A DNA stretch of 64,000 bases from an uncultured Alphaproteobacteria bacterium (GTDB taxonomy: Bacteria > Pseudomonadota > Alphaproteobacteria > HIMB59 > GCA-002718135): the NCBI GenBank assembly GCA_902595425.1, contig CACJPV010000002.1, positions 170,678 to 234,677 on the forward strand. Direction: 5' to 3'. The notes under the pieces were generated by a model that did not search any database, was not told the origin of the DNA, and was given only the letters and a program-made list of their open reading frames with translations. This document shows, one piece after another, positions 25,549-36,209 of the stretch. How positions within the stretch are numbered: position 1 is the first letter of the stretch; each line of letters opens with the position of its first letter. Made by a program: the position numbers and the translations under genes.

Positions 25549-26553
25549 ATGACAAATATTAAAGTAGGACAGTTTCCCTCAACACGTTTAAGAAGACTTC
25601 GCATGAAAGATTTTTCAAGAAGAATGATCAGTGAAAATACTTTATCAGTAAATGATCTAATATGGCCCATCTTTGTTTGTGAAGGAAATAACATTGCTGA
25701 TGAAATAAAATCAATGCCTGGTGTTTTTAGATATTCAATTGATAATATCTTAAAAGAATTAGAAAATGTTGTTAACCTAAAAATACCTGCAGTTGCCTTA
25801 TTTCCTCAAATTGATCATGCACTAAAAGATGAAAATGGATCACAATCAATTGATGAAAATAATTTAATTTGCAGAACTATAAAAGCTATTAAACAAAATT
25901 TTCCAGATCTTGGGGTGATATGTGATGTTGCACTTGATCCGTATACAAATCATGGACATGATGGAGTTATTATTGATGACATTATCCATAATGATGCAAC
26001 GTTAGATATACTGGAGAAGCAAGCACTTGTTCAAGCAATAGCTGGTTGTGATATTATTGCTCCATCAGATATGATGGATGGAAGGATTGGAAGAATAAGA
26101 AATATTTTAGATCAACACAAACATGAAAACACTTTGATCCTCTCATATGCAGCAAAATATGCATCCAAGTTTTATGGTCCTTTTAGAGATGCTATTAGCT
26201 CATCTGGAAATTTAAAAGGGGGGAGTAAATCGTCCTACCAGATGGATGTTGCAAATAGTAACGAAGCATTAAGAGAGGTTGCGATGGATATTAATGAGGG
26301 TGCTGATATGGTTATGATTAAACCAGGCATGCCTTATCTTGACATCATTCAGCGTATTAAATCAGAATTTCAAATACCAACATTTGCCTATCAGGTATCA
26401 GGAGAATATTCGATGATTAAAGGAGCTGTTAATAATGGTTGGCTCGACTCTAAAGTTGTTAAGGAATCTCTTTTATCATTTAAAAGAGCTGGCGCAGATG
26501 GTATTTTAACCTATTTTGCTAGAGAAATTGCAGAGGAATTACAAAATGACTAA
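25549..26553 (+). CDS. hemB: Porphobilinogen synthase (delta-aminolevulinate dehydratase)
   Basis: This 334-residue protein has the [12 protein letters not shown] start, [15 protein letters not shown] (the metal site region, here with Asp and without the zinc triple-cysteine, so Mg-type), [17 protein letters not shown] with a first active Lys, and [10 protein letters not shown] with the Schiff-base Lys. It condenses two aminolevulinates to porphobilinogen for haem. A Mg-dependent form spares zinc, as in many alphaproteobacteria. It starts one base after the thrS stop. Confidence 0.94.
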   Translation: MTNIKVGQFPSTRLRRLRMKDFSRRMISENTLSVNDLIWPIFVCEGNNIADEIKSMPGVFRYSIDNILKELENVVNLKIPAVALFPQIDHALKDENGSQSIDENNLICRTIKAIKQNFPDLGVICDVALDPYTNHGHDGVIIDDIIHNDATLDILEKQALVQAIAGCDIIAPSDMMDGRIGRIRNILDQHKHENTLILSYAAKYASKFYGPFRDAISSSGNLKGGSKSSYQMDVANSNEALREVAMDINEGADMVMIKPGMPYLDIIQRIKSEFQIPTFAYQVSGEYSMIKGAVNNGWLDSKVVKESLLSFKRAGADGILTYFAREIAEELQND

Positions 26554-27019
26554 AATAAAGTTTGAAGAAAGAAAAACGATCGAACAAGTTGAGGAATCAA
26601 CTGAGTTAGCCCCTAAGTTTGATAAAGAGGGCTTAATACCAGTGGTAACTACTGATTTTAGTTCTGGAGAGGTTTTGATGCAGGGGTACATGAATGAAGA
26701 AGCACTTAAAAAAACAATCCATTTAGGTGAGGCTGTCTATTATTCTCGAAGTAGACAAACATTGTGGCACAAAGGTAAGACTAGTGGCCTTGTGCAAACA
26801 GTTAAAGAAATAAGAATTGATGACGATCAAGATTGTGTATGGTTAAGAGTTGATGTTCAAGGAGGGGCTAGTTGCCATGTAGGGTATAGATCTTGTTTTT
26901 ACAGAAGTGTTCCTTTTGGAAAAAATAGCTCTAAAACAATTTTAAAGTTTGAAGAAAAAGAAAAGGTTTTTGATCCAAAAAAAGTCTATGGTGACGCTCC
27001 TAATCCAACAAAACTATAA
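26546..27019 (+). CDS. hisI: Phosphoribosyl-AMP cyclohydrolase
   Basis: 157 residues from the ATG at 26546, 8 bases inside hemB; an in-frame start at 26516 would overlap much more. The family core is [28 protein letters not shown] and a zinc-binding set [16 protein letters not shown] followed by GYRSCFYR (three cysteines, two zinc sites). It opens the adenine ring of PR-AMP in histidine synthesis. It is detached from the main his cluster at 51-54 kb, and hisE is separate there, so the two activities are not fused as in enterobacteria. Confidence 0.92.
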   Translation: MTKIKFEERKTIEQVEESTELAPKFDKEGLIPVVTTDFSSGEVLMQGYMNEEALKKTIHLGEAVYYSRSRQTLWHKGKTSGLVQTVKEIRIDDDQDCVWLRVDVQGGASCHVGYRSCFYRSVPFGKNSSKTILKFEEKEKVFDPKKVYGDAPNPTKL

Positions 27020-27064
27020 TCTTATTTACAATTAAATATAAAGGCATAAAGCAATACTATATTT

Positions 27065-27655
27065 ATGACATCTACTTTAAAATTTATTGAAACAAGTAAA
27101 CTACCAACTGATGTTGGAGAATTTACAGTTCATGCTTTTACAGATGAAAAGGATTCTAAGGATCATCTAGCGATAGGTATGGGCGACTTACTAACCAATG
27201 AACCTGTTTTATGTAGAATTCATTCACAGTGTATAACAGGTGAATCGTTTTTTAGTATGCGTTGTGATTGTCGATTTCAATTAACAGAGTCATTAAATCA
27301 AATTGCAGCAAAAGGTCGTGGTGTTGTCTTTTATCTTCAACAAGAAGGAAGGGGGATTGGTCTATCAAATAAGATTAGAGCATATAATCTTCAAGACAAA
27401 GGGTTAGATACGGTAGAAGCAAACCATCAATTGGGATTTAGAGAAGATGAAAGAGGATATGAAATTGTATCCGATATGGTGAATTTTCTTGGAATAAAAG
27501 AAGTTGATTTAATGACTAATAATCCAAAAAAATTAAAAGCACTTGAAGCAATAGGTGTAAAAATTAATCAACGTGTTCCACTTTCATCAAACACAAATAA
27601 GTATAACGAGAAATATATTTCAACAAAAATAAAAAAACTTGGTCATTTAATTTAA
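27065..27655 (+). CDS. ribA: GTP cyclohydrolase II
   Basis: This 196-residue monofunctional form has the zinc site CITGESFFSMRCDCRFQL near residue 58 (three cysteines), FYLQQEGRGIGLSNKIRAY near residue 95, and MTNNPKKLKAL near the end. It converts GTP to the first riboflavin precursor, formate and pyrophosphate. It is not fused to RibB. The 45-base gap after hisI may hold its own promoter. Confidence 0.93.
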   Translation: MTSTLKFIETSKLPTDVGEFTVHAFTDEKDSKDHLAIGMGDLLTNEPVLCRIHSQCITGESFFSMRCDCRFQLTESLNQIAAKGRGVVFYLQQEGRGIGLSNKIRAYNLQDKGLDTVEANHQLGFREDERGYEIVSDMVNFLGIKEVDLMTNNPKKLKALEAIGVKINQRVPLSSNTNKYNEKYISTKIKKLGHLI

Positions 27656-27664
27656 GTTCTTTTA

Positions 27665-28075
27665 ATGACTAACCCTGAAGATTTAATAAAAAAACTAAAC
27701 ATGATATCTCACCCAGAAGGAGGATATTTTTCAGAATCATTTCGCGATGAAAATAATAATGTGAGTTTAATTTATTACTTGCTTAAAAAAAACGAGTGGT
27801 CTCATTGGCACCGCTTAACTAAAAATGAAACTCTTCATTTTTATAAAGGCGATCCTCTGATAATTTATATTTCTAAAGATGGTATTGATTACTCTTCGGC
27901 AATCATAGGCGAAGATGATAATTTTCATTATACAGTTGGTTCTCAAAACTGGTTTGCTATGAAGTCAAGCGGGACGTATAGCTTAATTGGATGCACTGTT
28001 GCACCGGGATTTGATTACCAAGATTTCGAGTTAGCACCAGCTGATTGGAAACCCACAAATTTTAATATTTTCTAA
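27665..28075 (+). CDS. Cupin-superfamily protein (DUF985)
   Basis: This 136-residue beta-barrel protein has the DUF985 pattern: MISHPEGGYFSESFR at the start, IYYLL, WHRLTKNETLHFYKG with metal-type His, and GCTVAPGFDYQDFELA at the end. Members are cupins related to plant and bacterial sugar or small-molecule-binding proteins; no reaction is proven. It follows ribA by 9 bases and is probably co-transcribed with it. Confidence 0.85.
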   Translation: MTNPEDLIKKLNMISHPEGGYFSESFRDENNNVSLIYYLLKKNEWSHWHRLTKNETLHFYKGDPLIIYISKDGIDYSSAIIGEDDNFHYTVGSQNWFAMKSSGTYSLIGCTVAPGFDYQDFELAPADWKPTNFNIF

Positions 28076-28111
28076 GGGTAAGTGCGTCCAATTTTTCTTT
28101 GCTTTCATTAG

Positions 28112-30286
<2,175 letters not shown>

Positions 30287-30295
30287 TCAAAATAA

Positions 30296-31267
30296 TTATC
30301 TCTCTTTAATGTATGGTTGACCAATTGCATTTGGTGCAATTGCTTTTCCAACAAAACCGGCAAGTAGGACAACTGTTAAGACATAAGGAACAGCCTGAAT
30401 TAATTGTACCGGGATAGTTCCAATAGTTGGAAGCTCAACACCTTGTAATCTTATTTGAAGAGCATCAGTAAATCCAAAAAGTAAACATGCCACTAGAGCT
30501 GTCTTTGGATGCCATTTTCCAAAAATCATTGCAGCCAAAGCTAAATAGCCTCTTCCCGCAGACATTTCACGAAAGAAATTTGCATTAACTGCTGTTGACA
30601 AGTGCGCTCCTGCAAAGGCGATTAAAACTCCATTGATTGCAAGTGCTTTATATCGCATTGCAAAGACATTTATTCCTGCTGTATCAACAGCGCTTGGATT
30701 TTCTCCAACCGCTCTTACACGTAATCCAAAACTAGTTTTAAAAACTACCCAATAAACAATTGGAACTGATATATAAGCCAGATAGACAAAAATATAATGG
30801 CCGCTTAATATATCACTATAAATTAAACCAATAATTGGGACGTCTCTTAATGCATCAGCAAATGGTAAAGTAATTTCTAAAAATCGTTGATCATCCGTAA
30901 GTGTTGGTGTCAGACCTGCTTGACCAAACCACGCTGCAGCCAAAGCAGTTGTTAAGCCGATTATTAAAATATTTATAGCAACACACGATACAACTTGATC
31001 ACCTTTATGCGTTACTGATGCAAAACCATGTAACATTGATAAACTTACACAGGCAACAATAGCCATCAAGAGCCCGACCCACGGATTACCAAAGAAATAA
31101 GAACCAACAGCGGCTACAAAAGCAGCCATCAACATTTTTCCTTCTAAACTAAAATCTATAACTCCAGATCGCTCTGCAAATATACCTGCCATCGCAGCAA
31201 AAATTAATGGTGTTGAAATTCTCAACGTAGAATTTGTTAAAGATGCAATATCTGCTAAAAATTCCAT
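30296..31267 (-). CDS. Nucleoside ABC transporter permease 2 (YufQ/NupC type)
   Basis: This 323-residue membrane protein has about eight to nine hydrophobic segments and the BPD-2 (branched-chain/ribose-type) permease pattern: FAAMAGIFAERSGVIDFSLEG near the start and VGENPSAVDTAGINVFAMRY in the cytoplasmic loop that docks the ATPase. It starts at the stop of the first permease and completes a BMP-type nucleoside importer. Terminates tail to tail with katG. Confidence 0.88.
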   Translation of the reverse strand: MEFLADIASLTNSTLRISTPLIFAAMAGIFAERSGVIDFSLEGKMLMAAFVAAVGSYFFGNPWVGLLMAIVACVSLSMLHGFASVTHKGDQVVSCVAINILIIGLTTALAAAWFGQAGLTPTLTDDQRFLEITLPFADALRDVPIIGLIYSDILSGHYIFVYLAYISVPIVYWVVFKTSFGLRVRAVGENPSAVDTAGINVFAMRYKALAINGVLIAFAGAHLSTAVNANFFREMSAGRGYLALAAMIFGKWHPKTALVACLLFGFTDALQIRLQGVELPTIGTIPVQLIQAVPYVLTVVLLAGFVGKAIAPNAIGQPYIKER

Positions 31268-32385
31268 TATGCTTCTACACGCCTATTAAGCCTGTTTACA
31301 AAAAAACTTTCAATTTGAGGTCTAAATAAATTCTCTAAAGCACCGCTGAATAGAATAATGACACCTTGAACCGCAACAAACATATAACGTGTGATATTTG
31401 GCATATCAAAAGTTACTTCCGATCCTCCTTGATATAAAATTCCAAATAAGAACGCTGCGGGGAATATTCCAATTGGATGATTTCTTCCCATCAGCGCCAC
31501 AGCAATTCCCGTGAAACCATATCCTGCTGGGAATCCTGAAACTATTTTATGATGAACGCCTAAAATTTCATTAATGCTTAATAATCCAGCCAAGCCTCCT
31601 GAAATCAACATCGCAATAATAATATTTTTGTATGGAGATATACCTGCATAAATAGCGGCTTGGGTATTGTGTCCTACAGCTCTCATTTCATATCCCCATT
31701 TAGTTTTCCAAACTAGGAACCAAACAAAAAAGGAAGCAGCAATTGCTAAAAGAAAAGACAAGTTCAATGGCGAGTATCTTATTTTCATACCAAACAAAGC
31801 AGCTAGATCTTTAAATGTTGGGAGCCAAATGTTTTCAGGTAACGCTACTGTATGAGGGCCCATTTGATCCATGTCACGAATGATATCAACTAATAAATAA
31901 ACCATTAATGAGGATGCTATGAAGTTAAACATGATTGTTGTAATGACAATATGACTGCCTCTTTTTGCCTGTAAGTATGCGGGAATAAATGCCCAAGCAG
32001 CTCCAAAAACGAAGGCTCCAGCAATTGCAAGAAGCCAAACAACTGAAACAGGAAGAAAACTAAAGTTTATTGCAACGAGAAAAACGCCTAAACCTCCGAT
32101 GTAGGCTTGACCTTCTCCACCAATATTAAAAAGACGACAATGAAATGCAACTGCAAAAGCTAGTCCGGTAAAAACAAAGTTAGTTGTATAATAAAGTGTA
32201 TAAGCAAATCCTTCTATATAACCAAAAGATCCATAAATAATAAGCTTAATGGCTTGAAGTGGATTTTCACCTGCAATAAATATAAATAAAGCAGAAACAA
32301 TCAGCGCTAATGTTAAATTTACTAATGGAACTATAAGGTTTGAAACCCACCAAGGCACTTTAGATTTATCTACTACAACACTCAT
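31267..32385 (-). CDS. Nucleoside ABC transporter permease 1 (YufP/NupB type)
   Basis: This 372-residue membrane protein has about ten hydrophobic segments. Family landmarks are FNIGGEGQAYIGGLG near residue 86 and MRAVGHNTQAAIYAGISPYK near residue 235, the coupling loop. It forms the channel with the second permease. It shares its boundary base with both neighbours, so all three cytoplasmic/membrane components are translated in tight sequence. Confidence 0.9.
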   Translation of the reverse strand: MSVVVDKSKVPWWVSNLIVPLVNLTLALIVSALFIFIAGENPLQAIKLIIYGSFGYIEGFAYTLYYTTNFVFTGLAFAVAFHCRLFNIGGEGQAYIGGLGVFLVAINFSFLPVSVVWLLAIAGAFVFGAAWAFIPAYLQAKRGSHIVITTIMFNFIASSLMVYLLVDIIRDMDQMGPHTVALPENIWLPTFKDLAALFGMKIRYSPLNLSFLLAIAASFFVWFLVWKTKWGYEMRAVGHNTQAAIYAGISPYKNIIIAMLISGGLAGLLSINEILGVHHKIVSGFPAGYGFTGIAVALMGRNHPIGIFPAAFLFGILYQGGSEVTFDMPNITRYMFVAVQGVIILFSGALENLFRPQIESFFVNRLNRRVEA

Positions 32386-33905
32386 TAAGCTACTCCAGCC
32401 ATCAACAAACCTAGCTCACGATCTGTAACATCTTTATTGACTCTTTCTCCAACAATATTACCATCAAACATGACGACTATTCTATCTGATAAAGATAGTA
32501 CTTCCTCTAATTCTACTGATACCAGTAATATAGCTGCACCCTTATCACGCATGTCTATTAATCTTTGATGAATAAATTCAATAGCTCCTATATCTACGCC
32601 TCTAGTTGGCTGACCAACAAGAAGTATTTTGGGGTTTTCATTTAACTCTCTGCTTAAAATAAGTTTTTGCTGGTTACCTCCAGAAAAATTGGATGTCATT
32701 AAATTAGGAGATCTTGGTCTTACATCATATTCTTCCATAACTTTTTTTGAATAATCTAAAATTTGATTTTCTTTCATTATTGATGATTTTGAATATGGCT
32801 CTTGATCATGATAACCAAAAATTAAATTTTCATAAGCTTTAAAATCAGTGACAAGTCCCATTCTCTGACGATCTTCTGGAACATGAGCTAATCCTTTTTC
32901 CTTTAACTCTCTTGGATTAAGAAGTCCCAAGTTGTCAGAAATTTTCTCATCATTTAAATAAATCTCACCTGACTCAACTTTTCTTATACCTGATAAAGCC
33001 TCCAACAATTCAGTTTGCCCATTTCCAGTTACACCTGCCAAACCTAAAATTTCTCCAGCATGAATTTCTAAATTTACATTTTTAACTCTTGTAACATCTA
33101 GATCATCTTTTACTGTTAAATTTTCTACCTTAAATACAACATCGCCCCTTTCAACTTTTGACTTATTAATTCTAAGAAGAACACTTCTTCCTACCATCAT
33201 TTCTGCAAGTTTTTCTCTATTAGTATTTTCAGTTTTGGTGTGTCCTACAACCTCGCCCTGTCGCATAACTGAAACTTCACTGGTTAAATCCATTATCTCA
33301 TTTAACTTGTGCGTAATTAATACAATTGTTTTTCCTTCTTCTTTTAAAGATCGGAGTATTTTAAACAACTCATCTACTTCTTGTGGAGTCAAAACACCTG
33401 TTGGCTCATCTAAGATAAACACCTCTGCACCACGATACAATGATTTTAAAATTTCTACTCTTTGACGAAAGCCAACTGACAAATCAGATATTATAGAATC
33501 AAGATCTACATTCAAATTATAAGTGTCACATAGATTTTTAAGGTCTGTTTTTGCTTTCTTTAAATTTTTTCCAAATATTAATTCTCCCTCAAAACCTAAA
33601 ACTATATTTTCAAGAACTGTAAAATTTTCAACAAGCATGAAGTGCTGATGAACCATTCCAATTCCATTTTCTATTGAGTCTCTTGGTGATTTTAGATTAA
33701 TTTCTTTTCCACTAACTTTAATTTTTCCTGAGTCAGCCTGATAAAGACCATAAACAATACTCATTAATGTTGATTTGCCTGCACCATTTTCACCTATAAT
33801 GCCGTGAATGGTCCCTTTTTTAATCGTTAAGTTAATATCTTTATTGGCATGAACATGCCCAAAAGATTTATTGATGTTTGATAATTCTAAAATAGGTGAG
33901 ACCAT
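32385..33905 (-). CDS. Nucleoside ABC transporter ATP-binding protein (double ATPase, YufO/NupA type)
   Basis: This 506-residue protein has two fused ABC ATPase halves. The first has Walker A GENGAGKSTLM, signature LSVGFRQRVEI and Walker B VFILDEPTGVL. The second has a degenerate Walker A (GVTGNGQTELLE) and signature NFSGGNQQKLILSREL. This asymmetric pair is typical of the carbohydrate/nucleoside uptake CUT2/BMP family. The first codons (ATG GTC TCA CC) form one arm of a perfect hairpin with the preceding intergenic RNA, so translation start is likely regulated or damped relative to the binding protein. Confidence 0.92.
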   Translation of the reverse strand: MVSPILELSNINKSFGHVHANKDINLTIKKGTIHGIIGENGAGKSTLMSIVYGLYQADSGKIKVSGKEINLKSPRDSIENGIGMVHQHFMLVENFTVLENIVLGFEGELIFGKNLKKAKTDLKNLCDTYNLNVDLDSIISDLSVGFRQRVEILKSLYRGAEVFILDEPTGVLTPQEVDELFKILRSLKEEGKTIVLITHKLNEIMDLTSEVSVMRQGEVVGHTKTENTNREKLAEMMVGRSVLLRINKSKVERGDVVFKVENLTVKDDLDVTRVKNVNLEIHAGEILGLAGVTGNGQTELLEALSGIRKVESGEIYLNDEKISDNLGLLNPRELKEKGLAHVPEDRQRMGLVTDFKAYENLIFGYHDQEPYSKSSIMKENQILDYSKKVMEEYDVRPRSPNLMTSNFSGGNQQKLILSRELNENPKILLVGQPTRGVDIGAIEFIHQRLIDMRDKGAAILLVSVELEEVLSLSDRIVVMFDGNIVGERVNKDVTDRELGLLMAGVA

Positions 33906-33934
33906 AAACTAAGTTTTAAAAAATGGTCTCACCT
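33894..33934 (-). promoter_or_regulatory. Perfect 12-bp hairpin enclosing the ATPase start codon
   Basis: On the transcribed strand, AGGTGAGACCAT (33934-33923) pairs base for base with ATGGTCTCACCT (33905-33894), with a 17-base loop containing TTTTTT. The right arm is the start codon and first three codons of the ATPase gene. The left arm begins 15 bases after the binding-protein stop. It could hold down ATPase translation, protect the 3' end of the binding-protein message, or terminate part of the transcripts. Confidence 0.75.
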
Positions 33935-33949
33935 GAGATATTTATGTTA

Positions 33950-34927
33950 CTACTCTTGTGACCAGTCAGCAACAGTAATTGAACCGTCTATAATACCTGC
34001 GGCAGCAGCATCTGCAGCAGCAGCCATCTCATCAGTTACCATACCATCTTCAGTAGCATAGCCTACCATGCCTTGAGCAAGTCCAAGAATATTAATGCCC
34101 GGCTCAAAAGTTCCAGCAGCAGTTTTTTCAGCTTGTTCAAAGATCGTTAAATCCAAACGCTTTAACATAGAAGTTAACATGCTTCCTGGATGCATCCAGT
34201 TTTGATTTGTATCAACACCAATTCCCATGATGCCAGCATCCGCTGCAGCTTGAAGAACTCCAATACCTGTTCCACCAGCTGCTTGGTAGACAACATCTGC
34301 ACCGCCATCAATTTGTGCTTTAGTTAATTCTGCACCTTTAGTTGGATTGTTCCAAGCTTCAGGAGTTGTGCCTGTCATATTTGCTAATATTTTAATATTA
34401 GGATTAGCATGTAAAGCACCTTGTTCATAACCGCCTTGGAATTTTCGAATTAATGGAATATCCATTCCACCAACAAAACCAATTGTTCCAGTTTTTGATG
34501 CCATAGCAGCAATTACTCCTACCAGAAATGAACCTTCATGCTCTAAGTAACAAGCTTGATAAATATTGCCTGCAGGATCATCAACCCAACAAACATCAAC
34601 AGCAACAAAGTTTGTATCAGGATAATCTGGAGCTACGGCTGCAACTGCATCAGCCTGTGCAAATCCCATTGCAACAACTAGTGTTGCTCCTCTGTCAGCA
34701 ACCTTTCTCATTCCTTGTTCAATTTGAGTATTATTAGAAGCTTCAAACTCAACCATATCCCAACCAAGTTCATTTTTTACTCTCTCAGCCGTCATGAAGG
34801 CTAGTTCGTTAAATGATTTGTCAAACTTTCCACCTGAGTCGTAAATTACACCAATTTTATTTGCAAATGCATTTGATGAAAACACTAGGGCGAAAGAAAC
34901 AACAAAAATATTAAGTAATTTTTTCAT
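33950..34927 (-). CDS. BMP-family periplasmic nucleoside-binding protein
   Basis: This 325-residue protein has a cleavable signal peptide (residues 1-22, ending NAFAN) and the BMP/PnrA start KIGVIYDSGGKFDKSFNELA. GTIGFVGGMDIPLIRKFQGGY and a GADVVYQAAGGTGIGVLQAA segment are classic. No lipobox Cys is present, so it is soluble in the periplasm, as usual for Gram-negative members. It binds purine and perhaps pyrimidine nucleosides and delivers them to the permeases. It is the first gene of the transporter operon, with a strong ribosome site (GAGGAG), and is expected to be the most highly expressed. Confidence 0.92.
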   Translation of the reverse strand: MKKLLNIFVVSFALVFSSNAFANKIGVIYDSGGKFDKSFNELAFMTAERVKNELGWDMVEFEASNNTQIEQGMRKVADRGATLVVAMGFAQADAVAAVAPDYPDTNFVAVDVCWVDDPAGNIYQACYLEHEGSFLVGVIAAMASKTGTIGFVGGMDIPLIRKFQGGYEQGALHANPNIKILANMTGTTPEAWNNPTKGAELTKAQIDGGADVVYQAAGGTGIGVLQAAADAGIMGIGVDTNQNWMHPGSMLTSMLKRLDLTIFEQAEKTAAGTFEPGINILGLAQGMVGYATEDGMVTDEMAAAADAAAAGIIDGSITVADWSQE

Positions 34928-35034
34928 AGTGAATATCTCCTCATTATTTCCTTAAAGATACTTAGTTGATATCACTTTTATTCAAAAAAAAAATTAATAA
35001 AATTAAGATATATTTGATATCGTGGATAAATTGC

Positions 35035-35655
35035 CTAAGTTCCCATATACCTGTCACCTGCGTCACCGAGACCAGGGACAATAAACTTATTTTTATTCAA
35101 TTTAGCATCAATTTTACAAGTAAAAATATGAAGGGAGCGATGGTTTTTTTGAAGGTTTTTAATTCCCTCAGGTGCTGCAAGTAAAGATACCAAAAAAATA
35201 TCTTTTGCCTTAACCCCTTTATTTTTAATTAAATTTATTGCTGCAATAGATGAGTTGCCTGTTGCCAACATGGGATCAAGAACCAGTACTTTTTTATTTT
35301 TTGTTTTTGGAAGTTTAAACAAATATTCTACAGGCTCATAAGTTTGTTCATCACGATATAATCCGATGTGGCCTTTTTCTGCATCAGGTAAAAATTTTAC
35401 AAAACCCTCTAAGAGACCTAATCCTGCCCTTAAGATTGGAACTAATATAACCTGTTGGGCCAAATCTACTCCTCTAGTTTTAGTTAAAGGTGTTTGCACA
35501 GAAATTTTTTTATATTGTAGGTGTTTAAGCACTTCTGCAGCTATTAAATAACTGGCCTCATTCATAGTCTGCCTAAATAAAGAGTTAGAGGTTTTTTTAT
35601 TTCTTAAAATAGTCATTTTATACTCTAGGAAAGATGATTTAATAGATGTAATCAT
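35035..35655 (-). CDS. upp: Uracil phosphoribosyltransferase
   Basis: This 206-residue PRTase has VPILRAGLGLLEGF near residue 75, the PRPP loop region VLVLDPMLATGNSS near residue 124, and GLGDAGDRYMGT at the end, which binds uracil. It converts uracil and PRPP to UMP. Sited just upstream of the nucleoside importer, it would recover uracil released from imported pyrimidine nucleosides. No second uridine phosphorylase gene is in the window. The start could also be the Met 14 residues in (MTILRNK), since family members usually begin nearer that point. Confidence 0.94.
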   Translation of the reverse strand: MITSIKSSFLEYKMTILRNKKTSNSLFRQTMNEASYLIAAEVLKHLQYKKISVQTPLTKTRGVDLAQQVILVPILRAGLGLLEGFVKFLPDAEKGHIGLYRDEQTYEPVEYLFKLPKTKNKKVLVLDPMLATGNSSIAAINLIKNKGVKAKDIFLVSLLAAPEGIKNLQKNHRSLHIFTCKIDAKLNKNKFIVPGLGDAGDRYMGT

Positions 35656-35691
35656 AAATATATTACATATATATATTTAATCATAAGAGCA

Positions 35692-36207
35692 ATGCGGATA
35701 TTTTTATTTCTTTTATTATCACTATCCATTTGGAGCTGTACTACAGTTGAGGTTACAAAAGAAGTAATCAAAGTGACCAACACAATTACTGATCAAGTAA
35801 AAGAGAGAATTCCAAAAAAAGGGATTGAGGAAGAAAACTCCATAGATGAAATTTTAGAAGAGTTAGAAGAGAAGGAAATAGAAGAGCAGATTGAAATAAT
35901 TGAGGAGACACAAGAAGAGGAAAAAAATATTGTAGCAAGTCAGCAAAAACTAGTAGAAATAAATTTTATTGGAAAAACAGAAAATCAAATTATAAATTTG
36001 TTTGGGGAGCCACAACTATCAAGAATTGATGGTGCTGTTTATACAACTCGTTACAATAGTGATAATTGTCGACTTTTCCTTTTTTTTAATCAAAACATTG
36101 GGAATAAAAGGGTCGAGTACTTTGAGTTAAGGAATGCTAAGGCCGATCTGTTGAATTCTAAACAATCTTTAGAGCAATGTTACCGTGAATTTAATTTAAT
36201 GAATTAA
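35692..36207 (+). CDS. Lipoprotein with acidic coiled coil and SmpA/BamE-like C-terminal domain
   Basis: This 171-residue protein has a lipoprotein signal (residues 1-16, lipobox SIWSC). A very acidic helical linker follows (about 45-80, with runs such as EELEEKEIEEQIEIIEE). The last 80 residues begin FIGKTENQIINLFGEP and contain YTTRYNSDNCRLFLFF, resembling the SmpA/OmlA (BamE-type) fold, a small alpha-beta envelope domain. A free Cys pair (in NCRLF and EQCYRE) could form a disulfide. No known gene name was recognised. It lies between upp and pyc (tail to tail with pyc, 2 bases apart). An outer-membrane role is plausible. Confidence 0.65.
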   Translation: MRIFLFLLLSLSIWSCTTVEVTKEVIKVTNTITDQVKERIPKKGIEEENSIDEILEELEEKEIEEQIEIIEETQEEEKNIVASQQKLVEINFIGKTENQIINLFGEPQLSRIDGAVYTTRYNSDNCRLFLFFNQNIGNKRVEYFELRNAKADLLNSKQSLEQCYREFNLMN

Positions 36208-36209
36208 CT

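Noticed and set aside
34966..35021. Direct repeat TTGATATC at 34966-34973 and 35014-35021 upstream of the BMP gene, considered as a regulator site.
   Set aside because: Eight bases, AT-rich, no dyad extension and no matching copies before the other salvage operons.
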